A stretch of 64,000 bases of DNA, from assembly GCF_029637705.1 (NCBI RefSeq), contig NZ_CP121252.1, positions 682,001 through 746,000 of the forward strand. The letters are read 5' to 3'. A model generated the notes under the pieces. It was not told the DNA's origin. It searched no databases and saw only the letters and a program-made list of their open reading frames with translations. Positions 21,101 to 28,577 of this stretch are shown here, one piece after another; the stretch's first letter is position 1; every line of letters begins with the position of its first letter. This stretch comes from Citricoccus muralis. GTDB taxonomy: Bacteria > Actinomycetota > Actinomycetes > Actinomycetales > Micrococcaceae. A program made the position numbers and the translations under genes.

Positions 21101-23196
21101 GCGCGTAGATAATTCAGCAAGTTGTCTGTAGCCCAGGCGTCCAGCCCGGCCGCGCTGAGCCGCGCGCGGGGCTCTGCGCGGCCTTCTGAGTCAACGGAGC
21201 CAGCGTCGGCCGTACCGTGCACCTCGCGACGGAACGCCCCGAGCGCCCGACCCAGTTCCAGCGGCCGGCCCTCGGCGTCGCCGCGCCAAAACGGCAAGCG
21301 TCCAGGCTGGCCAAACGCGGGCACCACCAGCACCCGGTCGTGGGTGATGTCCTGGATCTGCCAGCTGGTAGCCCCCAGAATGATCACGTCCCCGACCCGG
21401 GACTCGTATACCATCTCCTCGTCGAGTTCGCCCACCCGACGTCCGCCCGTGCGCGCGGTGCCCGCAGACCCAGACCCCGATCCTTCGTTCTCCGACCCGG
21501 CCAGGAACACCCCGAACAGTCCGCGGTCGGGAATCGTGCCCCCCGACGTCACCGCTAGTCGCTGAGCCCCGGGGCGCCCGGTCAAGGTGCCGGCCTCTCG
21601 ATCCCACACCACCCTCGGCTTCAACTCCGCGAACTCATCCGAGGGGTAGCGCCCGGCCAGTAAATCCAGCACCGACTCGAACACCGAATGCGGCAGCGTC
21701 GTAAAGGGCGCGGCACGGCGGACCAAGTCAAACCAGGATTCGGCGTCCACCTCGTCCAGCGCCACCGCGGCCACGGTCTGCTGGGCCAGCACATCCAACG
21801 GATTCGTAGGCACCCGCAGCGTCTCGATCTGTCCGGCGCGCATCCGCTCGGTCACCACCGCCGTCGTCACCAGATCCCCGCGCTGCTTCGGGAAAAACCA
21901 GCCCACCGAGGTCTCGCCCACCTGGTGTCCGGCGCGGCCCACGCGTTGCAGTCCCGAGGCTACCGAGGGTGGAGCCTCCACCTGCACCACCACGTCCACG
22001 GCACCCATATCGATGCCCAGTTCCAGCGACGACGTCGCCACCACGCAGCGCAATCGGCCGGATTTCAGCGCGTCCTCCACCAGGGCCCGCTGTTCCTTCG
22101 ACACCGAACCGTGGTGGGCGCGGGCGAACTCAATCTCCGCGGTATCTGTCCCGGTCTCAGCACCTGAGTCCGCTGCTCCCAGCTGTCGTTCCGCCCAGAT
22201 CTCATTGAGCCGGCCGGTCAGCCGCTCGGCCAGCCGGCGCGAATTCGCAAACACAATGGTGGAGCGGTTCTCGGCGACGACGTCGACGATCCGCTCCTCC
22301 ACATGCGGCCACAGTGAGGCATGCGGCTGCAGCCCCGGACCAGAGCCCGCCTCGCCGAACCCCGGACCGACTGCTGCACCAGATCCAGCCCCCGCCGCGC
22401 CAGGAAGATCCGTCATATCTTCCACCGGCACCGACACCGTGAGGTCCCAAGATTTCGCCGATCCCGGATCCACCACCGTCACCGGTTGGACTCCGCCCAC
22501 AAACCGGGCCACTTCCTCCGTTGGGCTCACCGTGGCAGAGAGTCCAATCCGCTGCACCCGACGACCCGTTTCCGCTAACAGCGCATCCAGACGTTCCAGA
22601 CTCAGGGCCAGGTGCGCACCGCGCTTATCTCCGGCCACCGCGTGCACCTCGTCGATGATCACCGTCTCTACCCCGGCCAGCGTCGAGCGGGCCTGGGAGG
22701 TGAGCATCAGGTACAAGGACTCCGGGGTGGTGATCAGAATGTCCGGGGGAGTGCTCACCAGTCGACGCCGGTCCCGGGCGGAGGTGTCTCCGGAGCGCAC
22801 TCCCACACTCACCTCGGGCACGGTGACTCCCTCGCGTAGCGCGGTCTGCGAGATCCCGATCAGCGGGGCGCGCAAATTTCGCTCGACGTCGACGCCGAGC
22901 GCCTTCAGAGGGGAGATATACAGCACCCGGGTGCCGCGCCTTGGTTGTTCTCCGGCGGCGGGCTGATCGGCGTCGCGCAAAAAACCGTCCAGCGCCCACA
23001 GAAAAGCAGCCAGGGTCTTACCGGAGCCGGTCGGCGCCACTACCAGGGCGTGCTGGCCGGTGGAGATCGCATCCCAGGCGCCTACCTGGGCCGCTGTCGG
23101 CGCGTCGAAGGCGCCCTCGAACCAAGCACGGGTACTCGGGCTGAACCGCGCAAGCACCGCATCGCTCTGCACCGAGGACACGGGAGAATCTGCCAT
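18169..23196 (-). CDS. lhr: Lhr large ATP-dependent helicase
   Basis: 1675 residues, the usual length for full-size Lhr. The N-terminal half is a superfamily 2 helicase: Walker A APTGSGKT (about residue 55), DEVH box in IIDEVHAVAG, SAT in IGLSATVSPTEEV, then FANSRRLAERL and QRVGRAGHQ (motif VI) followed by the winged-helix and Lhr core. The C-terminal half is the long Lhr-CTD, which forms a tetramer in mycobacteria. Lhr is a 3'-5' helicase on DNA or RNA:DNA, linked to repair and induced by crosslinkers. It is cotranscribed with nei2. A TACCCT box lies seven nt before the ATG. Confidence 0.95.
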   Translation of the reverse strand: MADSPVSSVQSDAVLARFSPSTRAWFEGAFDAPTAAQVGAWDAISTGQHALVVAPTGSGKTLAAFLWALDGFLRDADQPAAGEQPRRGTRVLYISPLKALGVDVERNLRAPLIGISQTALREGVTVPEVSVGVRSGDTSARDRRRLVSTPPDILITTPESLYLMLTSQARSTLAGVETVIIDEVHAVAGDKRGAHLALSLERLDALLAETGRRVQRIGLSATVSPTEEVARFVGGVQPVTVVDPGSAKSWDLTVSVPVEDMTDLPGAAGAGSGAAVGPGFGEAGSGPGLQPHASLWPHVEERIVDVVAENRSTIVFANSRRLAERLTGRLNEIWAERQLGAADSGAETGTDTAEIEFARAHHGSVSKEQRALVEDALKSGRLRCVVATSSLELGIDMGAVDVVVQVEAPPSVASGLQRVGRAGHQVGETSVGWFFPKQRGDLVTTAVVTERMRAGQIETLRVPTNPLDVLAQQTVAAVALDEVDAESWFDLVRRAAPFTTLPHSVFESVLDLLAGRYPSDEFAELKPRVVWDREAGTLTGRPGAQRLAVTSGGTIPDRGLFGVFLAGSENEGSGSGSAGTARTGGRRVGELDEEMVYESRVGDVIILGATSWQIQDITHDRVLVVPAFGQPGRLPFWRGDAEGRPLELGRALGAFRREVHGTADAGSVDSEGRAEPRARLSAAGLDAWATDNLLNYLRAQAEATGQLPTERTLVVERFQDELGDWRVVLHSPFGMSVHAPWALAVGARLRARYGMDGQAMAADDGIVLRVPLMDDEPPGAELFTFETDELDELVRTEVGSSALFAARFRENAARALLLPRRDPGKRTPLWQQRQRSAQLLEVARKHPRFPIILETVRECLQDVYNLPGLTEVMQQLSAKSVRLVETTTPTPSPFAQSLLFGYTAQFMYEGDSPLAERRAAALSLDPGLLADLLGTAELRDLLDPQVIADVEAQLQRRSPAHRAHGIEGAADLLRLLGPLSAEGLAERLTGDGESSAGATEESAEPTESTASVATARAHAESLVRSNRAFSMRIGGETVFAAVEDAARLRDALGVPLPMGIPTVFIEPVADPLADVVARYARTHGPFTAAEAGAAVGLAPAVVFQTLQRLAADQRVSSGAFRPRPVVENDPARHDAGPWQQEWCDTEVLRRIRRRSLAALRAEVEPVEQATYTRFLLDWQGIQPRRSTGAAPTTAGPEALDQLASALDQLAGYPAPASAWESSLLPARVPGYTPSLLDQLLSTGEFLWTGTADAPGQDGWLAFHPADAADLTVAEPADDDATAFAMTPAHRALLSVLRGTGAWFFPALAEQVRLKHPEAETTQTQLADALWDLVWAGHLTNDTFAPLRGLLGQGTTAHRTPTPRNRARAGRPSRGQRLARLQRLDGSSASLSGSPGPSGTLGTAGSTELGALSPLSARDQARTAGRWSLAPAPADGAGATTLRAHTQAEALLDRYGVITRGSVQAEQLPGGFATQYRLLTRMEEAGQVRRGYFIDRLGAAQFSTAATVDRLRGFTASEQSSTRRSAPVAVALAATDPANPYGAALPWPDTTASAAGNSGTTGISGTSGRHRPGRKAGAMVVLVDGELVLYLERGGRSVLNFIDDAGAPHDASAPDDDAADTLRAAARALHAALTAARVPRLATERVNGEPVLGTPLATALIEAGFYSSPSGVRFRS

Positions 23197-23203
23197 GGTC
23201 TCC

Positions 23204-23209
23204 AGGGTA
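23204..23209 (-). promoter_or_regulatory. Candidate -10 box for leaderless lhr transcript
   Basis: TACCCT on the minus strand, seven nt before the lhr ATG. No good -35 at the standard distance. Confidence 0.35.
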
Positions 23210-23264
23210 ATGGCCCCGCGCAGGTCAAGCCCCACCCGACTTATGAGACATATCACTAGAAGCT

Positions 23265-23294
23265 TTGATTAAGTACACACTTTACGGTTAGACT
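23265..23294 (+). promoter_or_regulatory. Candidate promoter of the polysaccharide locus
   Basis: TTGATT and TAGACT are separated by 18 bp in an AT-rich gap between lhr and the first polysaccharide gene, which would give a leader of about 55 nt before the GTG at 23357. Confidence 0.5.
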
Positions 23295-23356
23295 CGTCGA
23301 ACGACATCACTCCGAGTCAGAGGCCCAAAATGACAACTTTGAGACGGTGCTAGACC

Positions 23357-23660
23357 GTGAGCGTTATCAGAATTCACTCACGCCGTGAGGTGACGGCAAC
23401 GGATCGCTCACGCGAACGTCGGTGGCGGTCTTCCGCCCAGTTTTTCCTGGATGCAGCGTGCTGGTGTGCAGCGCTGTTGTGTGCGGGACTCATGAAAGAT
23501 TCCTTCACCCTGGGGGCGCAGACTCTGCTCGCACTCGGCGGTGTCATGCTGTGGGCCGTGCTGTTCCAGCTCTTCTTCGGCTGGCGCTGGTACCTGTATC
23601 GCAGCCGATACATTTACGGAAGCTTCGAGGAAGTCCGATCGCTGGCGGCCTCGGTCCTGT
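23357..23660 (+). pseudogene. 5' part of FlaA1/PglF-type 4,6-dehydratase gene, cut by the IS3 element
   Basis: 101 codons plus one base up to the insertion point. The piece encodes a basic N-terminus and two membrane helices (FFLDAACWCAALLCAGL and LLALGGVMLWAVLFQLFF), then YLYRSRYIYGSFEEVRSLAASVL. That layout is typical of the N-terminal membrane domain of WbpM/PglF/CapD nucleotide-sugar dehydratases. If translated it ends inside the IS after six foreign residues (GRPRS then stop). Deleting the IS and one CTGT copy joins it in frame to the second piece (SLAASVLCTGLILVF), giving a 601-residue protein of normal family length. Confidence 0.9.
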
Positions 23661-23700
23661 TGGGCCGCCCCCGTAGTTAGGTCCGCTCAGTATGCGAGTC
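23661..23700 (+). repeat. Left terminal inverted repeat of the IS
   Basis: Begins TGGGC and ends GAGTC. It pairs with the right end over TGGGC-G-CCCCGT, TAGGTCC, TC, TATG and GAGTC, with scattered mismatches and one 1-nt length difference. Confidence 0.85.
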
Positions 23701-24495
23701 GGTTTCTTCGAACGTGTGGGTGCAGGATCGAGCGTACTCGACCGGGGCCAGGTACCCCAGCGAGGAATGTCGGCGCTCGTGGTTGTACTCGTGCTTCCAG
23801 TCGCTGATCACGACCCGTGCATGGAGCAGCGAGTAGAAGCTGTTGATGTTCAGACACTCGTCGCGGAGCCTCGAGTTGAACGACTCAACGTATCCGTTTC
23901 GCCAGGGCTGACCGGGCGGGATGTACGACAACCCGGTTCTCGTGCCAGCCCAGTCTGCAACGGCATCCGAGATGAACTCCGGCCCGTTGTCACTTCGCAG
24001 CATCATCGGTGCCCCATGCTCAGCGACGAGTTCCTCGAGATGCTCGATGAATCGCTCTGCGGTGATCGACCGCTCCACAAGACCACCCAAACACACGCGG
24101 GTGTGCTCATCCACGATGGAGCAGATCTTGATCGCTTTGCCGCGCTCATCGACATCAAATTGGAAATCAACCGCCCACACCACGCCCGGCGCAGCCGCCT
24201 TGGGGGCGTCAGCAGTTGATGACCCCACCCGCTTCCGCCGACGTTTCTGCGGCACCCGGAGCCCTTCTTCACGCCACAAACGTTGTACCTTCTTGTGGTT
24301 CACATTCCAGCCCTCAGCACGCGCGTCATGGTACGCACGTCGGTACCCCCAACGTGGGTGGTTCTTCGCAAACTTCCGGAGCCAGTCGCGCAGCGCCTGG
24401 TCAGGGTCTGCCGGGGTGTCGCCTCGGAGCGGCCGCCGCCATGCGGAGCGGGAAAGCCCGGCCAGGCGGCACGCCATGCGCTCACTGATCTGCAA
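23677..24495 (-). CDS. IS3-family transposase OrfB (DDE integrase domain)
   Basis: 272 residues from the listed TTG, but the frame is open further upstream and meets the orfA frame at the GGGAAAC heptamer, so it is probably made mainly as an OrfAB fusion. The N-terminus has the HTH_21-like HPRWGYRRAYHDARAEGWNV and KKVQRLWREEGLRV. The rve catalytic triad is D in WAVDFQFD, D in LRSDNGPEF and E in NGYVESFNSRLRDECLN, with the usual DD(35)E spacing. The C-terminal YNHERRHSSLGYLAP is the standard IS3 ending. The frame looks intact. Confidence 0.95.
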   Translation of the reverse strand: MQISERMACRLAGLSRSAWRRPLRGDTPADPDQALRDWLRKFAKNHPRWGYRRAYHDARAEGWNVNHKKVQRLWREEGLRVPQKRRRKRVGSSTADAPKAAAPGVVWAVDFQFDVDERGKAIKICSIVDEHTRVCLGGLVERSITAERFIEHLEELVAEHGAPMMLRSDNGPEFISDAVADWAGTRTGLSYIPPGQPWRNGYVESFNSRLRDECLNINSFYSLLHARVVISDWKHEYNHERRHSSLGYLAPVEYARSCTHTFEETDSHTERT

Positions 24496-24539
24496 GGTGC
24501 GAATCAGGTGCGTGATAGCGGCGCGACGCCTACCCGGGC

Positions 24540-24836
24540 CTAGAAGTTTCCCTCAGCCAACTCCTTCAAAGCAGCCTTCTCGAGCTCTGCTTCGGCAAGC
24601 AACCGCTTCAGGGTCGCGTTCTGCTTCTCGAGCTCCTTGAGCCGTTTCGCGTCGTCGGCTTTCATGCCGCCGTACTGGTTTCGCCACCGATAATAGGTCT
24701 GCTCGGTAACCCCGAGCTCGCGGCAGGCATCGGCGATCGTATTGCCCTCGCCCAGGAGCCGGTCGGCTTGCCCGAGTCTCCGGACGATCTGCTCCGGGGT
24801 GTGACGCCTTCTTTGTTTGCTCATCGTGTGATCCAT
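24540..24836 (-). CDS. IS3-family transposase OrfA (helix-turn-helix)
   Basis: 98 residues. HTH_Tnp_1 domain: RRRHTPEQIVRRLGQADRLL, then IADACRELGVTEQTYYRWRN, followed by a leucine-zipper helix (LKELEKQNATLKRLLAEAEL) used for multimerisation. It ends with the short AEGNF-stop, where the slippery heptamer lies. An internal ATG at 24824 (MSKQRRR) is an alternative start; the ATG at 24836 follows GGGGAGA directly with almost no spacing. Confidence 0.93.
   Translation of the reverse strand: MDHTMSKQRRRHTPEQIVRRLGQADRLLGEGNTIADACRELGVTEQTYYRWRNQYGGMKADDAKRLKELEKQNATLKRLLAEAELEKAALKELAEGNF
24546..24552 (-). other. Candidate -1 ribosomal frameshift site GGGAAAC joining orfA and orfB
   Basis: On the minus strand the heptamer G-GGA-AAC sits in the X-XXY-YYZ phase of the orfA frame (codons GGA AAC), two codons before the orfA stop. 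A -1 slip continues as GGG AAA CTT CTA GGC and stays open into the OrfB frame. This is the classical arrangement for IS3-family OrfAB synthesis. Confidence 0.7.
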
Positions 24837-24859
24837 TCTCCCCGCGAGCGCGGGGGTCA

Positions 24860-24901
24860 GGACTCACATAACGAATGGACCTAGAAAACGGGGTCAGCCC
24901 A
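24860..24901 (-). repeat. Right terminal inverted repeat of the IS
   Basis: On the minus strand begins TGGGCTGACCCCGTTTTC then TAGGTCC and runs to GAGTC. Followed outside by the target duplicate CTGT at 24902-24905. The start codon of the downstream dehydratase fragment (24875) lies inside this repeat. Confidence 0.85.
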
Positions 24902-26407
24902 CTGTGCACGGGCCTGATCTTGGTGTTCTCCCTGGTCATCGTCGGCAAAGCGCTGGGCATCGAGTGGGGTCTCGGCGCCATCGCCGTGTCCATCGCCCTG
25001 GTCTTCATGTTCAGTGTGCGCTACCTCAAGCGGCTCGCCGTCGAGCTGCGCTCCGGTCCCGGGGTACGCTCGGTGCCGACCATCGTGCTCGGGGCTGGAT
25101 ATTTGGGCGCGAACATCACACGGCAGCTCGCCACCGACCCGGCGTCGTCGTACTGGCCCGTCGCTGTCATTGATGACGACCCGGAACAGTGCAACGCACA
25201 GGTACACCGTCTGCGCGTGCGCGGCGGGGTGGCCGATCTGCCTGACATCATTGCCGAGACGCGTGCCCGGGCGCTCATTGTGGCCGTGCCGGACCCGGCG
25301 CCTGAACTGCTCAGCCGCGTGCACGACCTGGTGCAGGATCAGGACGTGCAGATCAAAGTGCTGCCCTCGGTCAATGAGCTCTTCCAGGGCGACGTTCGCA
25401 AGGTGGACTTGCGCGATCTGAAGATCGAGGACCTGCTCGGCCGGGTCCCGGTCGACACCGAGGTCGAGAAGATCGCCGGATACCTCACCGGTCGACGCGT
25501 GCTGGTCACCGGTGCCGGCGGATCCATCGGCTCCGAGCTGTGCACACAGATCCAGCGGTTCGCCCCCTCCGAGCTGTATATTCTTGATCGCGACGAGACC
25601 GCCCTGCAACAGGTGCAGCTCAACCTCACCGGCAACGGACTGCTGACCGATAGCAATGTGGTGCTGGCCGATATCCGTGACGCCGATGCCATGAAGCGGA
25701 TTTTCGGTGAGCTCCGCCCCGAAGTGGTGTTCCACGCGGCCGCGCTGAAACACCTGCCGCTGTTGGAGCAATACCCGGCCGAAGGCTGGAAAACCAATGT
25801 GCTCGGCACCTTCAACGTGCTGGAGGCCTCACGGCTGGCCGACGTCGAGACGTTCATCAACATCTCCACGGACAAAGCGGCGAACCCCACCAGCGTGCTC
25901 GGCCACTCCAAACGGGTGGCGGAAAAGCTCACCGCGTGGACCGGGGAACAGACCGGGGTCCGGTACCTCTCCGTCCGGTTCGGCAATGTGATCGGCAGCC
26001 GTGGTTCCATGCTGCCCACCTTCACCTGGCTCATTCAGCAGGACAAGCCCGTCACTGTCACCCACCCGGACGTCACCCGGTACTTCATGACGATTCCGGA
26101 AGCCTGCCAGCTGGTGCTGCAGGCCGGGCAGATCGGCCGCACGGGAGAAGTGCTCATCCTTGATATGGGTGAGCCGGTGCGCATTCTCGATATCGCTCAG
26201 CGGATGATCGACATTTCCGGTAAAGACATCGACATCGTCTACACCGGGCTGCGCGAGGGCGAGAAGCTGCACGAGGAACTGGTCGGCTACGACGAACTGT
26301 TGGAGAGGCCCTTCCACCCCAGGATCTCGCACGCCCGCGTGGAGCCGATGCCGGTCTCCATGCTCGATTTTGCAGATTGGTCCGAGAGATTGAAGCACCG
26401 AGCATGA
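24875..26407 (+). CDS. FlaA1/PglF-type NDP-sugar 4,6-dehydratase, 3' part of IS-interrupted gene
   Basis: 510 residues from an ATG inside the IS end; the native part starts at 24902. It keeps membrane helices 3 and 4 (LILVFSLVIVGKALG and GAIAVSIALVFMFSV), a CoA-binding-like Rossmann region (VPTIVLGAGYLGANIT) and the full extended-SDR catalytic domain: VLVTGAGGSIGSEL, HAAALKHLPLLE, STDKAANPTSVLGHSKRVAE, RFGNVIGSRGSM. Family members turn UDP-GlcNAc into the 4-keto-6-deoxy sugar, the first step to bacillosamine-type sugars. With the catalytic domain complete, activity is possible if the fragment is expressed. No Shine-Dalgarno is seen. Its stop overlaps the aminotransferase ATG (ATGA). Confidence 0.88.
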   Translation: MDLENGVSPLCTGLILVFSLVIVGKALGIEWGLGAIAVSIALVFMFSVRYLKRLAVELRSGPGVRSVPTIVLGAGYLGANITRQLATDPASSYWPVAVIDDDPEQCNAQVHRLRVRGGVADLPDIIAETRARALIVAVPDPAPELLSRVHDLVQDQDVQIKVLPSVNELFQGDVRKVDLRDLKIEDLLGRVPVDTEVEKIAGYLTGRRVLVTGAGGSIGSELCTQIQRFAPSELYILDRDETALQQVQLNLTGNGLLTDSNVVLADIRDADAMKRIFGELRPEVVFHAAALKHLPLLEQYPAEGWKTNVLGTFNVLEASRLADVETFINISTDKAANPTSVLGHSKRVAEKLTAWTGEQTGVRYLSVRFGNVIGSRGSMLPTFTWLIQQDKPVTVTHPDVTRYFMTIPEACQLVLQAGQIGRTGEVLILDMGEPVRILDIAQRMIDISGKDIDIVYTGLREGEKLHEELVGYDELLERPFHPRISHARVEPMPVSMLDFADWSERLKHRA

Positions 26408-27594
26408 CGACGCGCGAACATCATCACACCGAGCTGCTGGCTACGGCGCCAGCCCAGGTCCACGAACCAATCCACCTCTCGCCGCCGGATGTGGGGGAGA
26501 CCGAGGAGGCCGCCGTGCTTGCAGCATTGCGTTCCGGCTGGGTGGCCCCGGTGGGTCCCGATCTGACCGCGTTCGAGACCGAACTGGCTCAGCGCGTCGG
26601 AGTCGCCCACGGGGTGGCCCTGTCCTCCGGCACGGCGGGGCTACACCTGGGCCTGCTCGGGCTCGGCGTCGGCCCCGGTGACGTGGTGCTGACCTCCACG
26701 TTGACCTTCGCCGCCACCGCCAACGCCATCGCCTACACCGGCGCCGAACCCTATTTCATCGACGCCGAACCGACCACCGGTAACCTCGACCCGACCCTGC
26801 TGGAGCGAGCCCTGGCCAGACTGATCGAAGCCGGGGAACGCATCGGCGCCATCGTGCCGGTGGACCTGCTGGGCAAGAGTGCTGACTATCTCGCCATCGA
26901 GGCGATCGCCGCCCAGTACGGGGTGCCCGTGCTTGCCGACGCCGCCGAATCCCTGGGGGCCAGCTATCGTGGCCGGCCCGCGGGCAGCTACGGGCGCGCC
27001 GCCATCGTGTCCTTCAACGGCAACAAGATCATGACCACCTCCGGCGGCGGCATGTTCCTCACCGACGACGCCTCCCTGGCCGAACGGGTCCGCTATCTCT
27101 CCACCCAGGCACGCCAGCCCGTGGTGCACTACGAGCACACCGAGATCGGGTTCAACTACCGGATGAGCAACGTGTTGGCCGCCCTCGGCCGCGCCCAGCT
27201 CTCTCGGCTCGACGAGATGATCGCCCGCCGACACCGGCTGCGCTGCCACTACCGCACGCTGTTTTCCGGGGTCGCCGGAGTGAAAATTTTCGGCGGTGAG
27301 AGCGATGCCGACGATAACGCCTGGCTGACCTCCATTCTGGTAGACCCCCAACGTACCGGGTGGAGCGCGGACGAGCTGCGCGCTGTCCTCTCGGCGACCA
27401 GCATCGAGAGCCGCCCGCTGTGGAAGCCGATGCACCTGCAGCCGGTGTTCCACGGCGCCCGCGGTGAGATCAATGGGGTGGCCGAGCGGCTCTTCGCCCA
27501 GGCGCTGACCCTGCCCAGCGGCTCAGGCATGACGGCCGCCCAGCGCGACAGGGTGACCGCCGTCGTGCGCGCATTCCTGGAGGAGCGGCCATGA
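26404..27594 (+). CDS. DegT/DnrJ/EryC1-family sugar aminotransferase (PglE-like)
   Basis: 396 residues. PLP-dependent transfer of an amino group to a 4-keto (or 3-keto) nucleotide sugar. Visible family features are HLSPPDVGETEEAAVLAALR, SGTAGLHLGLLGLGV (PLP phosphate loop), the ADAAESLGA Asp and the Schiff-base lysine K208 in SFNGNKIMTTSGGGMF. GFNYRMSNVLAALGRAQL is the usual C-domain motif. It follows the 4,6-dehydratase and precedes the initiating sugar transferase with ATGA overlaps, the same order of functions as PglF-PglE-PglC of UDP-bacillosamine-type synthesis. Confidence 0.92.
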   Translation: MTTREHHHTELLATAPAQVHEPIHLSPPDVGETEEAAVLAALRSGWVAPVGPDLTAFETELAQRVGVAHGVALSSGTAGLHLGLLGLGVGPGDVVLTSTLTFAATANAIAYTGAEPYFIDAEPTTGNLDPTLLERALARLIEAGERIGAIVPVDLLGKSADYLAIEAIAAQYGVPVLADAAESLGASYRGRPAGSYGRAAIVSFNGNKIMTTSGGGMFLTDDASLAERVRYLSTQARQPVVHYEHTEIGFNYRMSNVLAALGRAQLSRLDEMIARRHRLRCHYRTLFSGVAGVKIFGGESDADDNAWLTSILVDPQRTGWSADELRAVLSATSIESRPLWKPMHLQPVFHGARGEINGVAERLFAQALTLPSGSGMTAAQRDRVTAVVRAFLEERP

Positions 27595-28577
27595 CACGGT
27601 CTCGCCTGCGGTACTCCCAGGTGAAACGCGGACTTGATCTGGTAGGTTCCTCGCTCGCCCTCGTGGCCCTGTCCCCGGTGATCGGGGCGGTTGCCGTGGT
27701 CGTGCGGATCAAGCTCGGGTCCCCGGTGCTGTTCGTGCAGGCCCGGCCCGGCCTGCAGGGGCGCCCCTTCAACCTGCTGAAATTCCGCAGCATGCTCCCC
27801 GTGGATCCCGAGCGTGGCTGGGTCACCGATGCAGAACGCCTCACCCGCTTTGGCCGGGTCTTGCGCGCCACCAGCCTCGACGAGCTGCCCTCTCTGCTGA
27901 ACGTGGTCAAGGGCGAAATGAGCCTGATCGGGCCGCGACCGCTGATGATGAAATACCTCCCGCGCTACACCGCCCACCAGGCCCGCCGACACGAGGTGCG
28001 CCCCGGTGTCACCGGCCTGGCCCAGGTCAGTGGCCGAAACAGCCTTGACTGGGACGCCCGTCTCGACCTCGACGTCGACTATGTAGACCGGCACAATGCC
28101 CGGCTCGACGCCGAAATTCTGCTCAAAACCGTGCTCGTGGTGTTCGGCCGCTCCGGGATCTCCTCGGACGACAGCGTCACCGTTGACGATTTCCTCGGCG
28201 CCGAACCCGAGGACGGCCTGGTCGAGGCGGTGCTGGACGACGCCGACTACGGCGGGATGTGCCCGGAAGACTGGGGAACCGATATCGACGCGCGCCGGGA
28301 ACGCCGCTGGGTGTACTTCCAGCGCGATGCCCTGAGTGAGCAGCCCATCGGCTTCGGCCAACTCACCGGGGTGGGAACGGGCACCGTGACCGCCTCCCTG
28401 CGCCTGGTATCCCAAGAAGTGGGGGAGACGCCGGTGCCGGAGTGGAAAGAAGCGGTGCTGCTCCGGCTCCTGCAACGGGCCGCCTCCTATGGCGCCGACC
28501 GTGTGGAAATTCCGGATGAGGGCCGCACCGTGGACCACCTCACCCGGACCATGGCAATCGAGGGGGCCGAGGCATGA
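27591..28577 (+). CDS. Initiating sugar-phosphate transferase with C-terminal GNAT-like extension
   Basis: 328 residues. Residues 1-~205 are a small monotopic phosphoglycosyl transferase (PglC/WecP-like): basic start KRGLDLVGSSLALVAL with one re-entrant helix, FNLLKFRSM, the catalytic Asp-Glu pair in ATSLDELPSLLNVV, MSLIGPRPL and RPGVTGLAQVSGRN. It moves a sugar phosphate from UDP-sugar to undecaprenyl phosphate and starts the repeat unit. Residues ~210-328 are extra: WVYFQRDALSEQPIGFGQL, then AVLLRLLQRAASYGADRVE has a GNAT-like rhythm and could replace a PglD-type acetyltransferase. That domain call is weak. Start and stop both overlap neighbours by four bases. Confidence 0.88.
   Translation: MTRSRLRYSQVKRGLDLVGSSLALVALSPVIGAVAVVVRIKLGSPVLFVQARPGLQGRPFNLLKFRSMLPVDPERGWVTDAERLTRFGRVLRATSLDELPSLLNVVKGEMSLIGPRPLMMKYLPRYTAHQARRHEVRPGVTGLAQVSGRNSLDWDARLDLDVDYVDRHNARLDAEILLKTVLVVFGRSGISSDDSVTVDDFLGAEPEDGLVEAVLDDADYGGMCPEDWGTDIDARRERRWVYFQRDALSEQPIGFGQLTGVGTGTVTASLRLVSQEVGETPVPEWKEAVLLRLLQRAASYGADRVEIPDEGRTVDHLTRTMAIEGAEA

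Larger units (their letters stand above)
23661..24901 (-). mobile_element. IS3-family insertion sequence (IS407-like), 1241 bp
   Basis: The element has imperfect terminal inverted repeats starting TGGGC at both ends: left TGGGCCGCCCCCGTAGT then TAGGTCC; right (reverse complement) TGGGCTGACCCCGTTTTC then TAGGTCC, with further matches ending near GAGTC. It is flanked by a 4-bp direct repeat CTGT (23657-23660 and 24902-24905). It carries orfA and orfB in the minus orientation in overlapping frames joined by a frameshift site. TG ends, 4-bp target duplication and the OrfB sequence agree with the IS407-type subgroup. The exact bounds and the restored host reading frame make this a recent, complete copy. 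Confidence 0.93.

Noticed and set aside
24875-24901. Native start codon of the dehydratase at 24875
   Set aside because: This ATG belongs to the IS terminal repeat; the native start is the GTG at 23357 in the interrupted 5' part.
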